Assembly: GCA_003545155.1 (NCBI GenBank)
Contig: DQCH01000090.1
Coordinates: 1-5,062 of the forward strand
From: Candidatus Acetothermia bacterium
GTDB taxonomy: Bacteria > Bipolaricaulota > Bipolaricaulia > UBA7950 > UBA9294
Direction of reading: 5' to 3'
Length of the DNA: 5,062 nucleotides
This document shows positions 1-4,918 of the stretch, piece by piece (the stretch's first letter is position 1; every line of letters starts with the position of its first letter). The position numbers and the translations under genes are program-made. Under the pieces are notes generated by a model that saw nothing but the letters and a program-made list of their open reading frames with translations, was not told the origin of the DNA and did no database searches.

Positions 1-7
1 GCGCGAT

Positions 8-23
8 TTTTAGGGACCTAAAA
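8..23. promoter_or_regulatory. AT-rich dyad upstream of ltaE
   Basis: The sequence TTTTAGGGACCTAAAA is a near-perfect dyad (TTTTAG, 4-nt centre, CTAAAA) located 53 nt before the ltaE start. It could be an operator or the end of an upstream gene's hairpin. No convincing -35/-10 pair was found with it, so the role is unknown. The window begins only seven bases earlier, so the upstream context is missing. Confidence 0.2.
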
Positions 24-76
24 GGAACCACCTACGCCTTCATTTCATGTTAAGATCTAAAGCGAAAGGAGCCATC

Positions 77-1153
77 ATGGACTTTATCGATCTTCGTAGC
101 GACACCGTGACCAAGCCAACTCAAGAGATGCGCCAGGCGATGGTGCAGGCGAAGGTGGGTGACGATGTCTACGACGAGGACCCCACGGTCAACCACCTGC
201 AGGAGATGGCGGCCCAGATGCTCGGTAAGGAAGCGTGCCTGTTCGTCGCCAGTGGAACGATGGGAAACATTGTGGCCATTCTCACCCACGGCGGACGCGG
301 TGATGAGATGATCCTGGGAAACCTGTCACACACCTTCCTTTACGAGGGAGGTGCAGCATCTGGGTTGGCGGGAATCCATTCTCATACCCTTTCAAACCGA
401 CCGGATGGGACGATTCCAGTTGAGGCTATCGAGGAGGCGATCCGAGCGGATAACGTTCACTTTCCCCGCACGCGATTGATCTGTCTTGAGAACACGCATA
501 ACCGCTGTGGAGGAGCGATCCTCACCCCGGAGTACTGCGACGCGGTCGGCCAACTTGCTCACAGCCGCGGGATCGCCGTTCACCTTGATGGAGCGCGCCT
601 GTTCAACGCCGCTATCGCCTTGGGAATCGAGCCGTTAAAACTGACCCGCAGTGTCGACTCGGTGATGGTCTGTTTGTCCAAGGGATTGGGTGCGCCAGTG
701 GGCTCCCTCCTGTGTGGGTCGCTTAAGTTTATTCTTAAAGCAAAACGGATGCGAAAGATCGTCGGGGGAGGAATGCGCCAAGTCGGGATCATCGCTGCTG
801 CTGGGGTCTATGCCTTAAAGCATAACATCGACCGACTGGCAGAGGACCACAAGAATGCTTCCCGCCTTGCCGAAGGGATCAACGCACTCCATGGACTCAC
901 CTGCGGGGCAGAGGGTAATACCACACAGCCTGTAAAGACAAACCTCGTCTATTTTAAAGTCGATGGGGCGACGGTGGGGGACCCCTCACTTGATGCCCGT
1001 TTACTGTCCAAGCGCCTGCGAACACGTGGGGTACTTGCCAATCCCCTTGGTAGCGATCCTAATCAGATGCGCATGGTCACCCACCTCGATGTGACGGCCC
1101 AGGGCATCGAGGAGGCGCTTTTCGCCCTTAAGTCATCTTTAAAAAAGACATAG
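77..1153 (+). CDS. ltaE: Low-specificity L-threonine aldolase (PLP-dependent)
   Basis: This cytoplasmic, fold-type I PLP enzyme cleaves L-threonine or L-allo-threonine to glycine and acetaldehyde. The 358-aa protein is close to the usual length of about 335-350 aa and looks intact. Visible family landmarks are DLRSDTVTKPT at residues 5-15, VGDDVYDEDPTVN at 27-39 (most relatives have VYGEDPT), SGTMGN at 59-64 for PLP phosphate binding, His85 expected to stack on the PLP ring, ENTHN at 138-142, HLDGARLFNAA at 169-179 with the PLP-pyridine Asp171, and LSKGLGAPVGS at 200-210 with the Schiff-base Lys202. GGGMRQ at 230-235 and MRMVTH at 331-336 hold the expected conserved arginines. The start at 77 is preferred over an in-frame ATG at 47 because AAAGGA ends 6 nt before it and the protein then begins at the conserved MDFIDLRSDT. 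The following genes share its strand but not its function, and 158 nt separate them. Identity is very secure; strict substrate stereochemistry cannot be read from sequence. Confidence 0.96.
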   Translation: MDFIDLRSDTVTKPTQEMRQAMVQAKVGDDVYDEDPTVNHLQEMAAQMLGKEACLFVASGTMGNIVAILTHGGRGDEMILGNLSHTFLYEGGAASGLAGIHSHTLSNRPDGTIPVEAIEEAIRADNVHFPRTRLICLENTHNRCGGAILTPEYCDAVGQLAHSRGIAVHLDGARLFNAAIALGIEPLKLTRSVDSVMVCLSKGLGAPVGSLLCGSLKFILKAKRMRKIVGGGMRQVGIIAAAGVYALKHNIDRLAEDHKNASRLAEGINALHGLTCGAEGNTTQPVKTNLVYFKVDGATVGDPSLDARLLSKRLRTRGVLANPLGSDPNQMRMVTHLDVTAQGIEEALFALKSSLKKT

Positions 1154-1246
1154 GTCCGCACAAGCTAAGAAATAGATCTACTAACCTTGAGAACTATGGG
1201 CTACGCACTACGGAAGAAAGCCCTTAGGCTAGCCTTACCGGGTGGT

Positions 1247-1276
1247 GAGGGCACTTCCTTAAGAGGAGATGCCCTC
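1247..1276 (+). promoter_or_regulatory. Strong hairpin between ltaE and the envelope operon
   Basis: GAGGGCA (1247-1253) pairs with TGCCCTC (1270-1276). Inside it, TTCCT (1255-1259) pairs with AGGAG (1264-1268), including one G-U pair, closing a four-base TAAG loop with one C/A mismatch between the stems. No T-tract follows, so it is not a standard intrinsic terminator. It lies 94 nt after the ltaE stop and 35 nt before the next start. It may stabilise the ltaE 3' end, or form a leader structure or operator for the next operon. The rest of the 158-nt gap shows a 10-bp palindrome AGGCTAGCCT at 1226-1235 and no convincing promoter. Confidence 0.45.
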
Positions 1277-1311
1277 CCCTAACTCCCAAGACTGTGGAAA
1301 AGGGGGAGATG

Positions 1312-2106
1312 ATGAAGGGGCTAGTGACTGTCGGGGCTGTTCTGATCCTCTGGGCAGCCATGCTCACCGCAGGGCCAATAGAAATCTACTTCAGCGGAGG
1401 CCCATCTGCGGCCGCCCTTGGTGAGATCAACGCGATCAAAGATCGAATAAACGCGATCATTACTCTGCTCAACGATGACATTGCCCTCCTGCCGGAGATC
1501 ACAGGAGAGGTAGAGAAACTGGACAGTATCGGCAGTGGGATCGCCTACCAGGCAGGGGAGAGGTTCTGGCTTTCTGATCGGTTCGCCCTCGGTGGAAAGC
1601 TCGAGGGCTTCCGGACATCGACCTCGACCGCTGGAGTCTACACCTCGAGTGAGACCTCCCAGATCTCGATTGATCTTAACTGCTACGCCGTCGGGTTCTT
1701 GGTGAGCGGTCGCTACGACTTTCTTGATGCAGGGGTGGTCCTTTCGGCCGAGCTGGGAGCCGGTTATTACTACTCCGGCTTCAACCGGGCGATCACCTTT
1801 CAGATTCCCCCGGAGTACCCGACCGCCATCTCCTGGCTCCCCCCTGAGGGCGAGGGCCGCTATAGCGGCTTTGCTCTCGGCTTTGAGGGAGGTCTGTCAC
1901 TTTTCTTTCCCATCACCGATTGGCTAAGGGTTGGCTCATCGCTCTTCTACCGCTCCCTTACGCTGGGAGGGATGAGAGACCGGCAGGGAAACAGTTTAGA
2001 TATAGATGGAGACGGTACCCCGGAGAAGGTTGACCTTAGTGGAATCACTGTGCAGTTTACCTTCTCCTTGGTCGTTGATCTTAACCCTGAAGGGAAAAAG
2101 GAGTGA
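1312..2106 (+). CDS. Putative secreted outer-membrane beta-barrel protein
   Basis: I do not recognise a named family. The 264-aa product has a signal peptide (MKGLVTV then a hydrophobic run to about residue 20, with likely cleavage after LTA). A helical, probably coiled segment follows at about 34-72 (ALGEINAIKDRINAII...). From about residue 76 to the end, alternating polar and hydrophobic residues rich in Gly, Tyr, Phe and Ser suggest amphipathic strands, for example around VGFLVSGRYDF, VVLSAELGAGYYYSG, SGFALGFEGGLSLFF and VGSSLFYRSLTL, with the last strand near ITVQFTFSLVVDL. That fits a small eight-stranded-type barrel. A loop before the last strand reads DIDGDGTPE (230-238), like a Ca-binding DxDxDG loop. 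Start choice: the ATG at 1312 gives a clean signal peptide, with GGGGGAG at 1302-1308; an ATG at 1309 and a GTG at 1294 are in-frame alternatives. The stop lies 4 nt before the next gene, so the two are probably co-transcribed. A soluble or lectin-like beta protein is possible instead. Confidence 0.8.
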   Translation: MKGLVTVGAVLILWAAMLTAGPIEIYFSGGPSAAALGEINAIKDRINAIITLLNDDIALLPEITGEVEKLDSIGSGIAYQAGERFWLSDRFALGGKLEGFRTSTSTAGVYTSSETSQISIDLNCYAVGFLVSGRYDFLDAGVVLSAELGAGYYYSGFNRAITFQIPPEYPTAISWLPPEGEGRYSGFALGFEGGLSLFFPITDWLRVGSSLFYRSLTLGGMRDRQGNSLDIDGDGTPEKVDLSGITVQFTFSLVVDLNPEGKKE

Positions 2107-2110
2107 TATT

Positions 2111-2773
2111 ATGAGGAGTGCGAGTTTCTACCTTCTTTTAGGATTGATCCTCCTCGTCGTTGTCGCCATTACAGGTTGCCTTGGGGTGAGGCCTGATGAG
2201 CCCCAGGCCCTGTTCACCGCTTCGCCGGTGGAGCACATGATTCCGTTTACGGCCAACTTCGATGGAACCCTCTCTTACGATCCCGATGGGCGGATCGTCT
2301 CCTACCTGTGGAACTTTGGAGACGGCGCCGCTGCGGAGGGGCCACAGGCCACGCACGTCTACGAGGAGGACGGAGAGTATACGGTTTTACTGACCGTGAT
2401 CGACAACCGGGGAATCTCAGGATCGAGTTCCCTTATGGTAGAAGCGCTTAACCCTCCGCCAATGGCCGCCTTCTCCTACAGCCCGAAGAGCAAGATGGGT
2501 GATAAGTACATCGTGGGGACGCTTGAGTTGATTACCTTCGATGCCTCGGAATCAACCGACGACGGCGAGGTTATCGCCTACGACTGGAACTTTGGGGACG
2601 GGGAGACCGCTCAGGACGAGATTGTAAAACACCACTACGTCTACGCGGGCACCTACAAAGTCGTCCTCACCGTCACTGACAACGACGGCGGAAAGACAAA
2701 ATACGTTGAAGAGATAAGCATCCTTGGCGAGCAGCCCTGCAACGGCGTCTGCCCAGGAGGGAGTTGCCGATGA
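2111..2773 (+). CDS. Lipoprotein with two PKD domains and Cys-rich C-terminus
   Basis: This 220-aa protein starts with a basic N-terminus and a long hydrophobic stretch ending in the lipobox ITGC, so Cys23 should be lipidated. Leu at +2 would favour outer-membrane retention if the E. coli rule applies. Two PKD (polycystic kidney disease, Ig-like beta-sandwich) domains follow, at about 32-112 and 117-205. Each has the hallmark core: YDPDGRIVSYLWNFGDG with YTVLLTVIDNRG, and STDDGEVIAYDWNFGDG with YKVVLTVTDNDG. The tail is CNGVCPGGSC plus Arg, with Cys210, 214 and 219. PKD domains normally mediate protein or glycan contacts outside the membrane; no enzyme domain is present. The start at 2111 is chosen over an upstream in-frame codon at 2006 because AAGGAG (2098-2103) lies 7 nt before it and the signal sequence begins there. 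It follows the barrel gene by 4 nt and overlaps the next gene by 4 nt (ATGA), so translation is probably coupled. The partner is unknown. Confidence 0.9.
   Translation: MRSASFYLLLGLILLVVVAITGCLGVRPDEPQALFTASPVEHMIPFTANFDGTLSYDPDGRIVSYLWNFGDGAAAEGPQATHVYEEDGEYTVLLTVIDNRGISGSSSLMVEALNPPPMAAFSYSPKSKMGDKYIVGTLELITFDASESTDDGEVIAYDWNFGDGETAQDEIVKHHYVYAGTYKVVLTVTDNDGGKTKYVEEISILGEQPCNGVCPGGSCR
2755..2773 (+). promoter_or_regulatory. Overlapping stop/start with ribosome binding site inside the Cys motif codons
   Basis: The stop TGA (2771-2773) of the two-PKD lipoprotein overlaps the ATG (2770-2772) of the next gene as ATGA, a layout typical of translational coupling. The ribosome binding site AGGAGGGAG (2755-2763) lies within the last codons of the upstream gene and encodes part of its C-terminal Pro-Gly-Gly-Ser-Cys. 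This site decides the start at 2770 over an in-frame TTG at 2764. Confidence 0.75.
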
Positions 2774-3708
2774 AGAAAACGATTCTTGCCCTGCTTCTCC
2801 TTGTGCCACTGTTCCTGACTGGATGTAGCTTAAATGACATCATGAGCGGCCTGGTAAACCAGGTTCCAGAGGCGGTGATCGATGCCTCTTCCAGGGAGGG
2901 AAACGCCCCGCTGACGGTGAAATTCGATGCCAGTTACTCTCACGATGATGGAACGATCACCACCTACCGCTGGGACTTTGGCGATCCACATGACACTGTG
3001 CCAGCGAGCGAGGCCGTTGCCTCCCATAGCTACACCCTGCCTGGGACCTACCTTGTTAAGCTGACCGTTACAGACGACAAAGGTGAGATGGACTGCGAGA
3101 AGGTGGCAATTATAGTTAAAAACCCACCACCGGTGGCGAGCTTTGCGGTGAGTAACGAGCTTCCCCGCGCCGGAGAGACCGTGATATTTGATGCTTCCGA
3201 ATCCTACGACTCAAACGGTGAGATCATCAGTTACGCCTGGAAGTTCGATGATGGCAATACCGGCAGCGGCGTTCGGACTAGTCACACCTACATGAAAGAT
3301 GGTGACTATGATGTCGCCCTCACCGTCACCGACGATGAGGGGGCGATGGGTCAAGCGCACCATGACATCAGCGTGCAGGAGAATGGCGGCGGGTGCCCTG
3401 GAGGCTCCTGTGGGATTAGCGGTGACCGTCCCTTAGCTGTGATCACTGTGATTACAGGGCCTCACTCCTGTCAAGATTGGAAAGTCGGCGTCCCGATCGA
3501 GTTTGACGGGAGCTTCTCTCGTGCCGCTGAAGGAACGATCCTCCGCCATGCGTGGGACTTCGGTGATGGCGAGAGCGCTGTTGGCGCACGGGTAAGCCAC
3601 GCCTACCAGCAGGCTGGCCGGTTTACCGTCATCCTTACCGTTACCGATGATGAAGGGCGACGGTCATCAGCGTTGGGCTACGTCTCCATTGTAACAAGCT
3701 GTTACTAG
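2770..3708 (+). CDS. Lipoprotein with three PKD domains and an internal CPGGSC linker
   Basis: The 312-aa product has a typical lipoprotein signal (MKKTILALLLL then lipobox LTGC, Cys19). PKD domains lie at about 33-117, 121-204 and 221-308. Core motifs are YSHDDGTITTYRWDFGD with YLVKLTVTDDKG, YDSNGEIISYAWKFDDG with YDVALTVTDDEG, and AAEGTILRHAWDFGDG with FTVILTVTDDEG. The second domain has WKFDDG where WDFGDG is usual. Between domains two and three is the Gly-rich linker NGGGCPGGSCG (205-215; Cys209, Cys214). It matches the C-terminal tail of the preceding lipoprotein, so the third domain looks like an addition behind an original two-domain unit. The protein ends in Ser-Cys-Tyr, with Cys234 near the start of domain three; a disulphide across that domain (234-311) is possible. 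It is translationally coupled to the upstream gene. A surface binding or structural role is inferred; no catalytic domain is visible. Confidence 0.9.
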   Translation: MKKTILALLLLVPLFLTGCSLNDIMSGLVNQVPEAVIDASSREGNAPLTVKFDASYSHDDGTITTYRWDFGDPHDTVPASEAVASHSYTLPGTYLVKLTVTDDKGEMDCEKVAIIVKNPPPVASFAVSNELPRAGETVIFDASESYDSNGEIISYAWKFDDGNTGSGVRTSHTYMKDGDYDVALTVTDDEGAMGQAHHDISVQENGGGCPGGSCGISGDRPLAVITVITGPHSCQDWKVGVPIEFDGSFSRAAEGTILRHAWDFGDGESAVGARVSHAYQQAGRFTVILTVTDDEGRRSSALGYVSIVTSCY

Positions 3709-3724
3709 TTGAAGAAAGCGTTCT

Positions 3725-3759
3725 GCTTTCAGCAATCAGCTGTCAGCGATTAGCTTGCA
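3725..3759 (+). repeat. Heptamer array GCNNTCA (copy A)
   Basis: Five consecutive 7-mers, GCTTTCA, GCAATCA, GCTGTCA, GCGATTA and GCTTGCA, fit the pattern GCNNTCA with decay in the last two. A degenerate GGCTGAG follows. The array begins 17 nt after the stop of the three-PKD gene. The same pattern recurs after the next PKD gene (4813-4895). Period 7 is not a multiple of three, so it is not coding-like. Its function is unknown. Confidence 0.75.
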
Positions 3760-3770
3760 GGCTGAGTGCC

Positions 3771-3833
3771 CCGTAGCGTCGCACCTTGTGTGCGACGTTC
3801 TAATTACGGCGGACACAAGCTCCGCCACTACGG
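3771..3833. repeat. Inverted pair of GTAG-headed palindromes (REP/BIME-like, pair 1)
   Basis: On the + strand, GTAG (3773-3776) is followed directly by CGTCGCAC, the 5-nt loop CTTGT, and GTGCGACG (stem 3777-3797, 8 bp). After the linker TTCTAATTA comes the same kind of module in the opposite orientation: GGCGGA (3808-3813), 7-nt loop CACAAGC, TCCGCC (3821-3826), then A and CTAC (3828-3831). REP elements are defined by a GTAG or GGAG tetranucleotide at the 5' foot of a palindrome, and inverted pairs are called BIMEs. The family assignment is by architecture; the mobilising RAYT transposase is not in the window. Confidence 0.7.
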
Positions 3834-3837
3834 CAAA

Positions 3838-3936
3838 CTTATTATGAGGAAGCCATGAAGCCATGAGAGGGCAACAAGCCAGGAACGATACACCAGAAAG
3901 TCAAATCATTTCCTGGATTCCTGGCTTCCTAATAGT
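3838..3936. repeat. 99-bp repeat with imperfect terminal inverted repeats (copy A)
   Basis: This segment recurs at 4919-5017 with 96 of 99 identical bases; differences are at 3856, 3925 and 3933. Near its ends, AGGAAGCCATGAAGCCA (3847-3863) is an inverted match, 15 of 17, to TGGATTCCTGGCTTCCT (3914-3930). A further CCAGGAA (3879-3885) can pair with TTCCTGG (3910-3916), so alternative folds compete. It has no coding capacity, and the open frames across it are too short and differ from the genes. It is a small non-autonomous, MITE-like or structured extragenic repeat of unknown mobiliser. Confidence 0.85.
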
Positions 3937-3949
3937 CAAAAGGTTCTCT

Positions 3950-3974
3950 CGGCGGACACAGGTTCCGCCGCTAC
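3950..3974 (-). repeat. GTAG-headed palindrome, minus orientation, single
   Basis: CGGCGGA (3950-3956), 7-nt loop CACAGGT and TCCGCCG (3964-3970) form a perfect 7-bp stem followed by CTAC (3971-3974), which reads GTAG on the minus strand. The preceding TTCTCT matches the linker of the inverted pairs, so the + module that should stand before it seems lost. All 25 bases are identical to 4032-4056. Confidence 0.7.
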
Positions 3975-3996
3975 GGAAGGATTCTCGCTTTCCTCT

Positions 3997-4056
3997 GTAG
4001 CGTCGGACTTTATGTCCGACGTTCTTCATCTCGGCGGACACAGGTTCCGCCGCTAC
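3997..4056. repeat. Inverted pair of GTAG-headed palindromes (REP/BIME-like, pair 2)
   Basis: The + module is GTAG (3997-4000), CGTCGGAC, loop TTTAT, GTCCGACG (to 4021). The linker is TTCTTCATCT (4022-4031). The - module is CGGCGGA (4032-4038), loop CACAGGT, TCCGCCG (4046-4052), CTAC (4053-4056). Compared with pair 1, the + stem has swapped one C-G pair for G-C, leaving pairing intact. It ends 71 nt before the start of the third PKD lipoprotein. Confidence 0.72.
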
Positions 4057-4060
4057 GACG

Positions 4061-4096
4061 ATTCTACGTGCAGCGAAGGTCTCCGTCACGTAGAAT
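4061..4096. promoter_or_regulatory. Perfect 10-bp inverted repeat with -10-like arm before PKD lipoprotein gene
   Basis: ATTCTACGTG (4061-4070) and CACGTAGAAT (4087-4096) are exact reverse complements separated by 16 nt. The right arm ends in TAGAAT (4091-4096), one base from the -10 consensus TATAAT and 31 nt before the next ATG. No good -35 was seen 16-18 nt upstream, so a promoter that depends on an activator, an operator, or an RNA leader hairpin are all possible. Confidence 0.4.
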
Positions 4097-4127
4097 AGGG
4101 GACATCAAAAAAACGGGGTCTTGTCCG

Positions 4128-4739
4128 ATGAAGATGCGAACGGTTTTGATACTCCTCCTGTTAGGCGGTCTTAATATTATGACCGGCTGTCTCTTTCAAA
4201 ACATCCCTCGCGCTGAGTTTAACCCTACTCCGTCAAGCGGCTACCCACCGCTTACGGTGCACTTCGATGCGAGTGCGTCGAGGAGCCCCAACGGTCCCAT
4301 CTTATCATACGATTGGGACTTTAACGATGGAGAAGAATCAAGCGGGGTGATGGTCGACCACACGTTTACGGAGAAGGGGATATACCGGGTTACCCTCACC
4401 GTGACCGATTCCGAAGGCAAAGTGGGAACGCTCTACCGCAATGTCCAGGCTCTGAGTCTTCCCCCTGTTGCTGACTTTGATTACTGGCCCTACCTACCGA
4501 CCAAGCAGACCCCGGTAGATTTCGATGCGTGTGATTCCTACGATCCCGATGGGGAGATCGTCGAGTGGATCTGGTCGTTCGGGGACGGCACCTCGGGCTG
4601 GGGAGAGATCACCGAGCACCTCTTTCCCACGGCAGGGATCACGTATTCCGTCACCCTGACCGTGATCGACGATGACAATGTGGAAAGCGCCATAACAAAA
4701 CCCGTGCGGGTCGTCGGCTGCGAGGGCTGCGGTAGCTAA
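4128..4739 (+). CDS. Lipoprotein with two PKD domains, third of the cluster
   Basis: This 203-aa protein has a basic start, a hydrophobic segment and the lipobox MTGC (Cys21, Leu at +2). PKD domains lie at about 28-107 and 113-196. The first carries SRSPNGPILSYDWDFNDG with YRVTLTVTDSEG (Asn replaces the usual Gly of WDFGDG); the second carries YDPDGEIVEWIWSFGDG with YSVTLTVIDDDN. It ends in GCEGCGS with Cys198 and Cys201, a CxxC echo of the Cys tail of its two-PKD neighbour. The start at 4128 is preferred over an upstream in-frame GTG at 4068 because the signal sequence begins here; a second ATG at 4134 is also possible. The ribosome binding site is weak (GGGG at 4115-4118, 9 nt spacing). It is 419 nt from the preceding operon behind a block of repeats, so it may be transcribed separately. 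A surface binding or scaffold function is inferred from the PKD domains only. Confidence 0.88.
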   Translation: MKMRTVLILLLLGGLNIMTGCLFQNIPRAEFNPTPSSGYPPLTVHFDASASRSPNGPILSYDWDFNDGEESSGVMVDHTFTEKGIYRVTLTVTDSEGKVGTLYRNVQALSLPPVADFDYWPYLPTKQTPVDFDACDSYDPDGEIVEWIWSFGDGTSGWGEITEHLFPTAGITYSVTLTVIDDDNVESAITKPVRVVGCEGCGS

Positions 4740-4766
4740 CCCGTTTCTGCGGCTTATGTTTTTTCT

Positions 4767-4791
4767 CGTCGGAGACAAGCCCCGACGCTTT
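4767..4791 (-). repeat. Degenerate GTAG-type palindrome after the last PKD gene
   Basis: CGTCGG (4767-4772) and CCGACG (4782-4787) form a 6-bp stem around GACAAGC, matching the minus-oriented modules upstream. The expected CTAC foot is CTTT here (4788-4791). It begins 28 nt after the stop codon and overlaps a second hairpin at 4784-4805. Confidence 0.55.
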
Positions 4792-4808
4792 TGTCGAAAA
4801 GCGTCTTT
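4784..4808 (+). terminator. Candidate intrinsic terminator of the last PKD lipoprotein gene
   Basis: GACGCTTTT (4784-4792) and AAAAGCGTC (4797-4805) form a perfect 9-bp stem with a GTCG loop, followed by only TTT. It lies 45 nt after the stop codon. The short T-tract makes it weak as a terminator; it may instead serve as a 3' end stabiliser. Confidence 0.5.
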
Positions 4809-4812
4809 GCTA

Positions 4813-4895
4813 GCTTTCAGCCATCAGCAGTCAGCCAAGAGCCGCGCTCCTGAAAGCTGATTGCTGACAGCTTGTTATTGCTGAAGGCTGATTGT
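4813..4895. repeat. Heptamer arrays in both orientations (copy B)
   Basis: Forward heptamers GCTTTCA, GCCATCA and GCAGTCA (4813-4833) are followed by reverse-oriented ones, TGAAAGC, TGATTGC and TGACAGC (4851-4871), then TGAAGGC and TGATTGT (4882-4895). The two halves can form a long imperfect hairpin. AGCTGATTGCTGA at 4855-4867 is an exact 13-base inverted match to 3729-3741 of copy A. Confidence 0.7.
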
Positions 4896-4912
4896 ACAAG
4901 CCACGCCGCTAC
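4896..4912 (-). repeat. Truncated GTAG-type palindrome remnant
   Basis: ACAAGCCACGCCGCTAC matches the right half of the minus-oriented module at 3807-3831 (ACAAGCTCCGCCACTAC) with three differences, and ends in CTAC. Its left arm is missing; heptamer sequence stands in its place. Confidence 0.55.
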
Positions 4913-4918
4913 AACAAT

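Noticed and set aside
1199..1213. GGCTACGCACTACGG as a possible extra palindrome copy
   Set aside because: It has two CTAC words but no stem beside either; at most an unrecognisable remnant.
1187..1215. TTGAGA as a possible -35 before the barrel gene
   Set aside because: No acceptable -10 lies 16-18 nt downstream.
1269..1424. Short + strand frame beginning ATG-CCC-TCC directly after AGGAG
   Set aside because: The binding site touches the ATG with no spacing and the frame ends inside the barrel gene after 51 codons in another frame; its composition is not protein-like.
3714..3730. GAAAGC/GCTTTC hairpin right after the three-PKD gene as a terminator
   Set aside because: The stem is only 6 bp and is followed by AGCAATCAGC with no T-tract; its right arm is the first heptamer.
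3901..4089. Minus-strand open frame of 62 codons across the repeat block
   Set aside because: It runs through the 99-bp element and two palindrome copies, has no ribosome binding site or recognisable protein features, and is explained by repeats.
2770..4739. Enzymatic function (protease, chitinase or collagenase) for the PKD proteins
   Set aside because: PKD domains often accompany such enzymes, but after the lipobox these proteins are fully accounted for by PKD domains and short tails, leaving no room for a catalytic domain.
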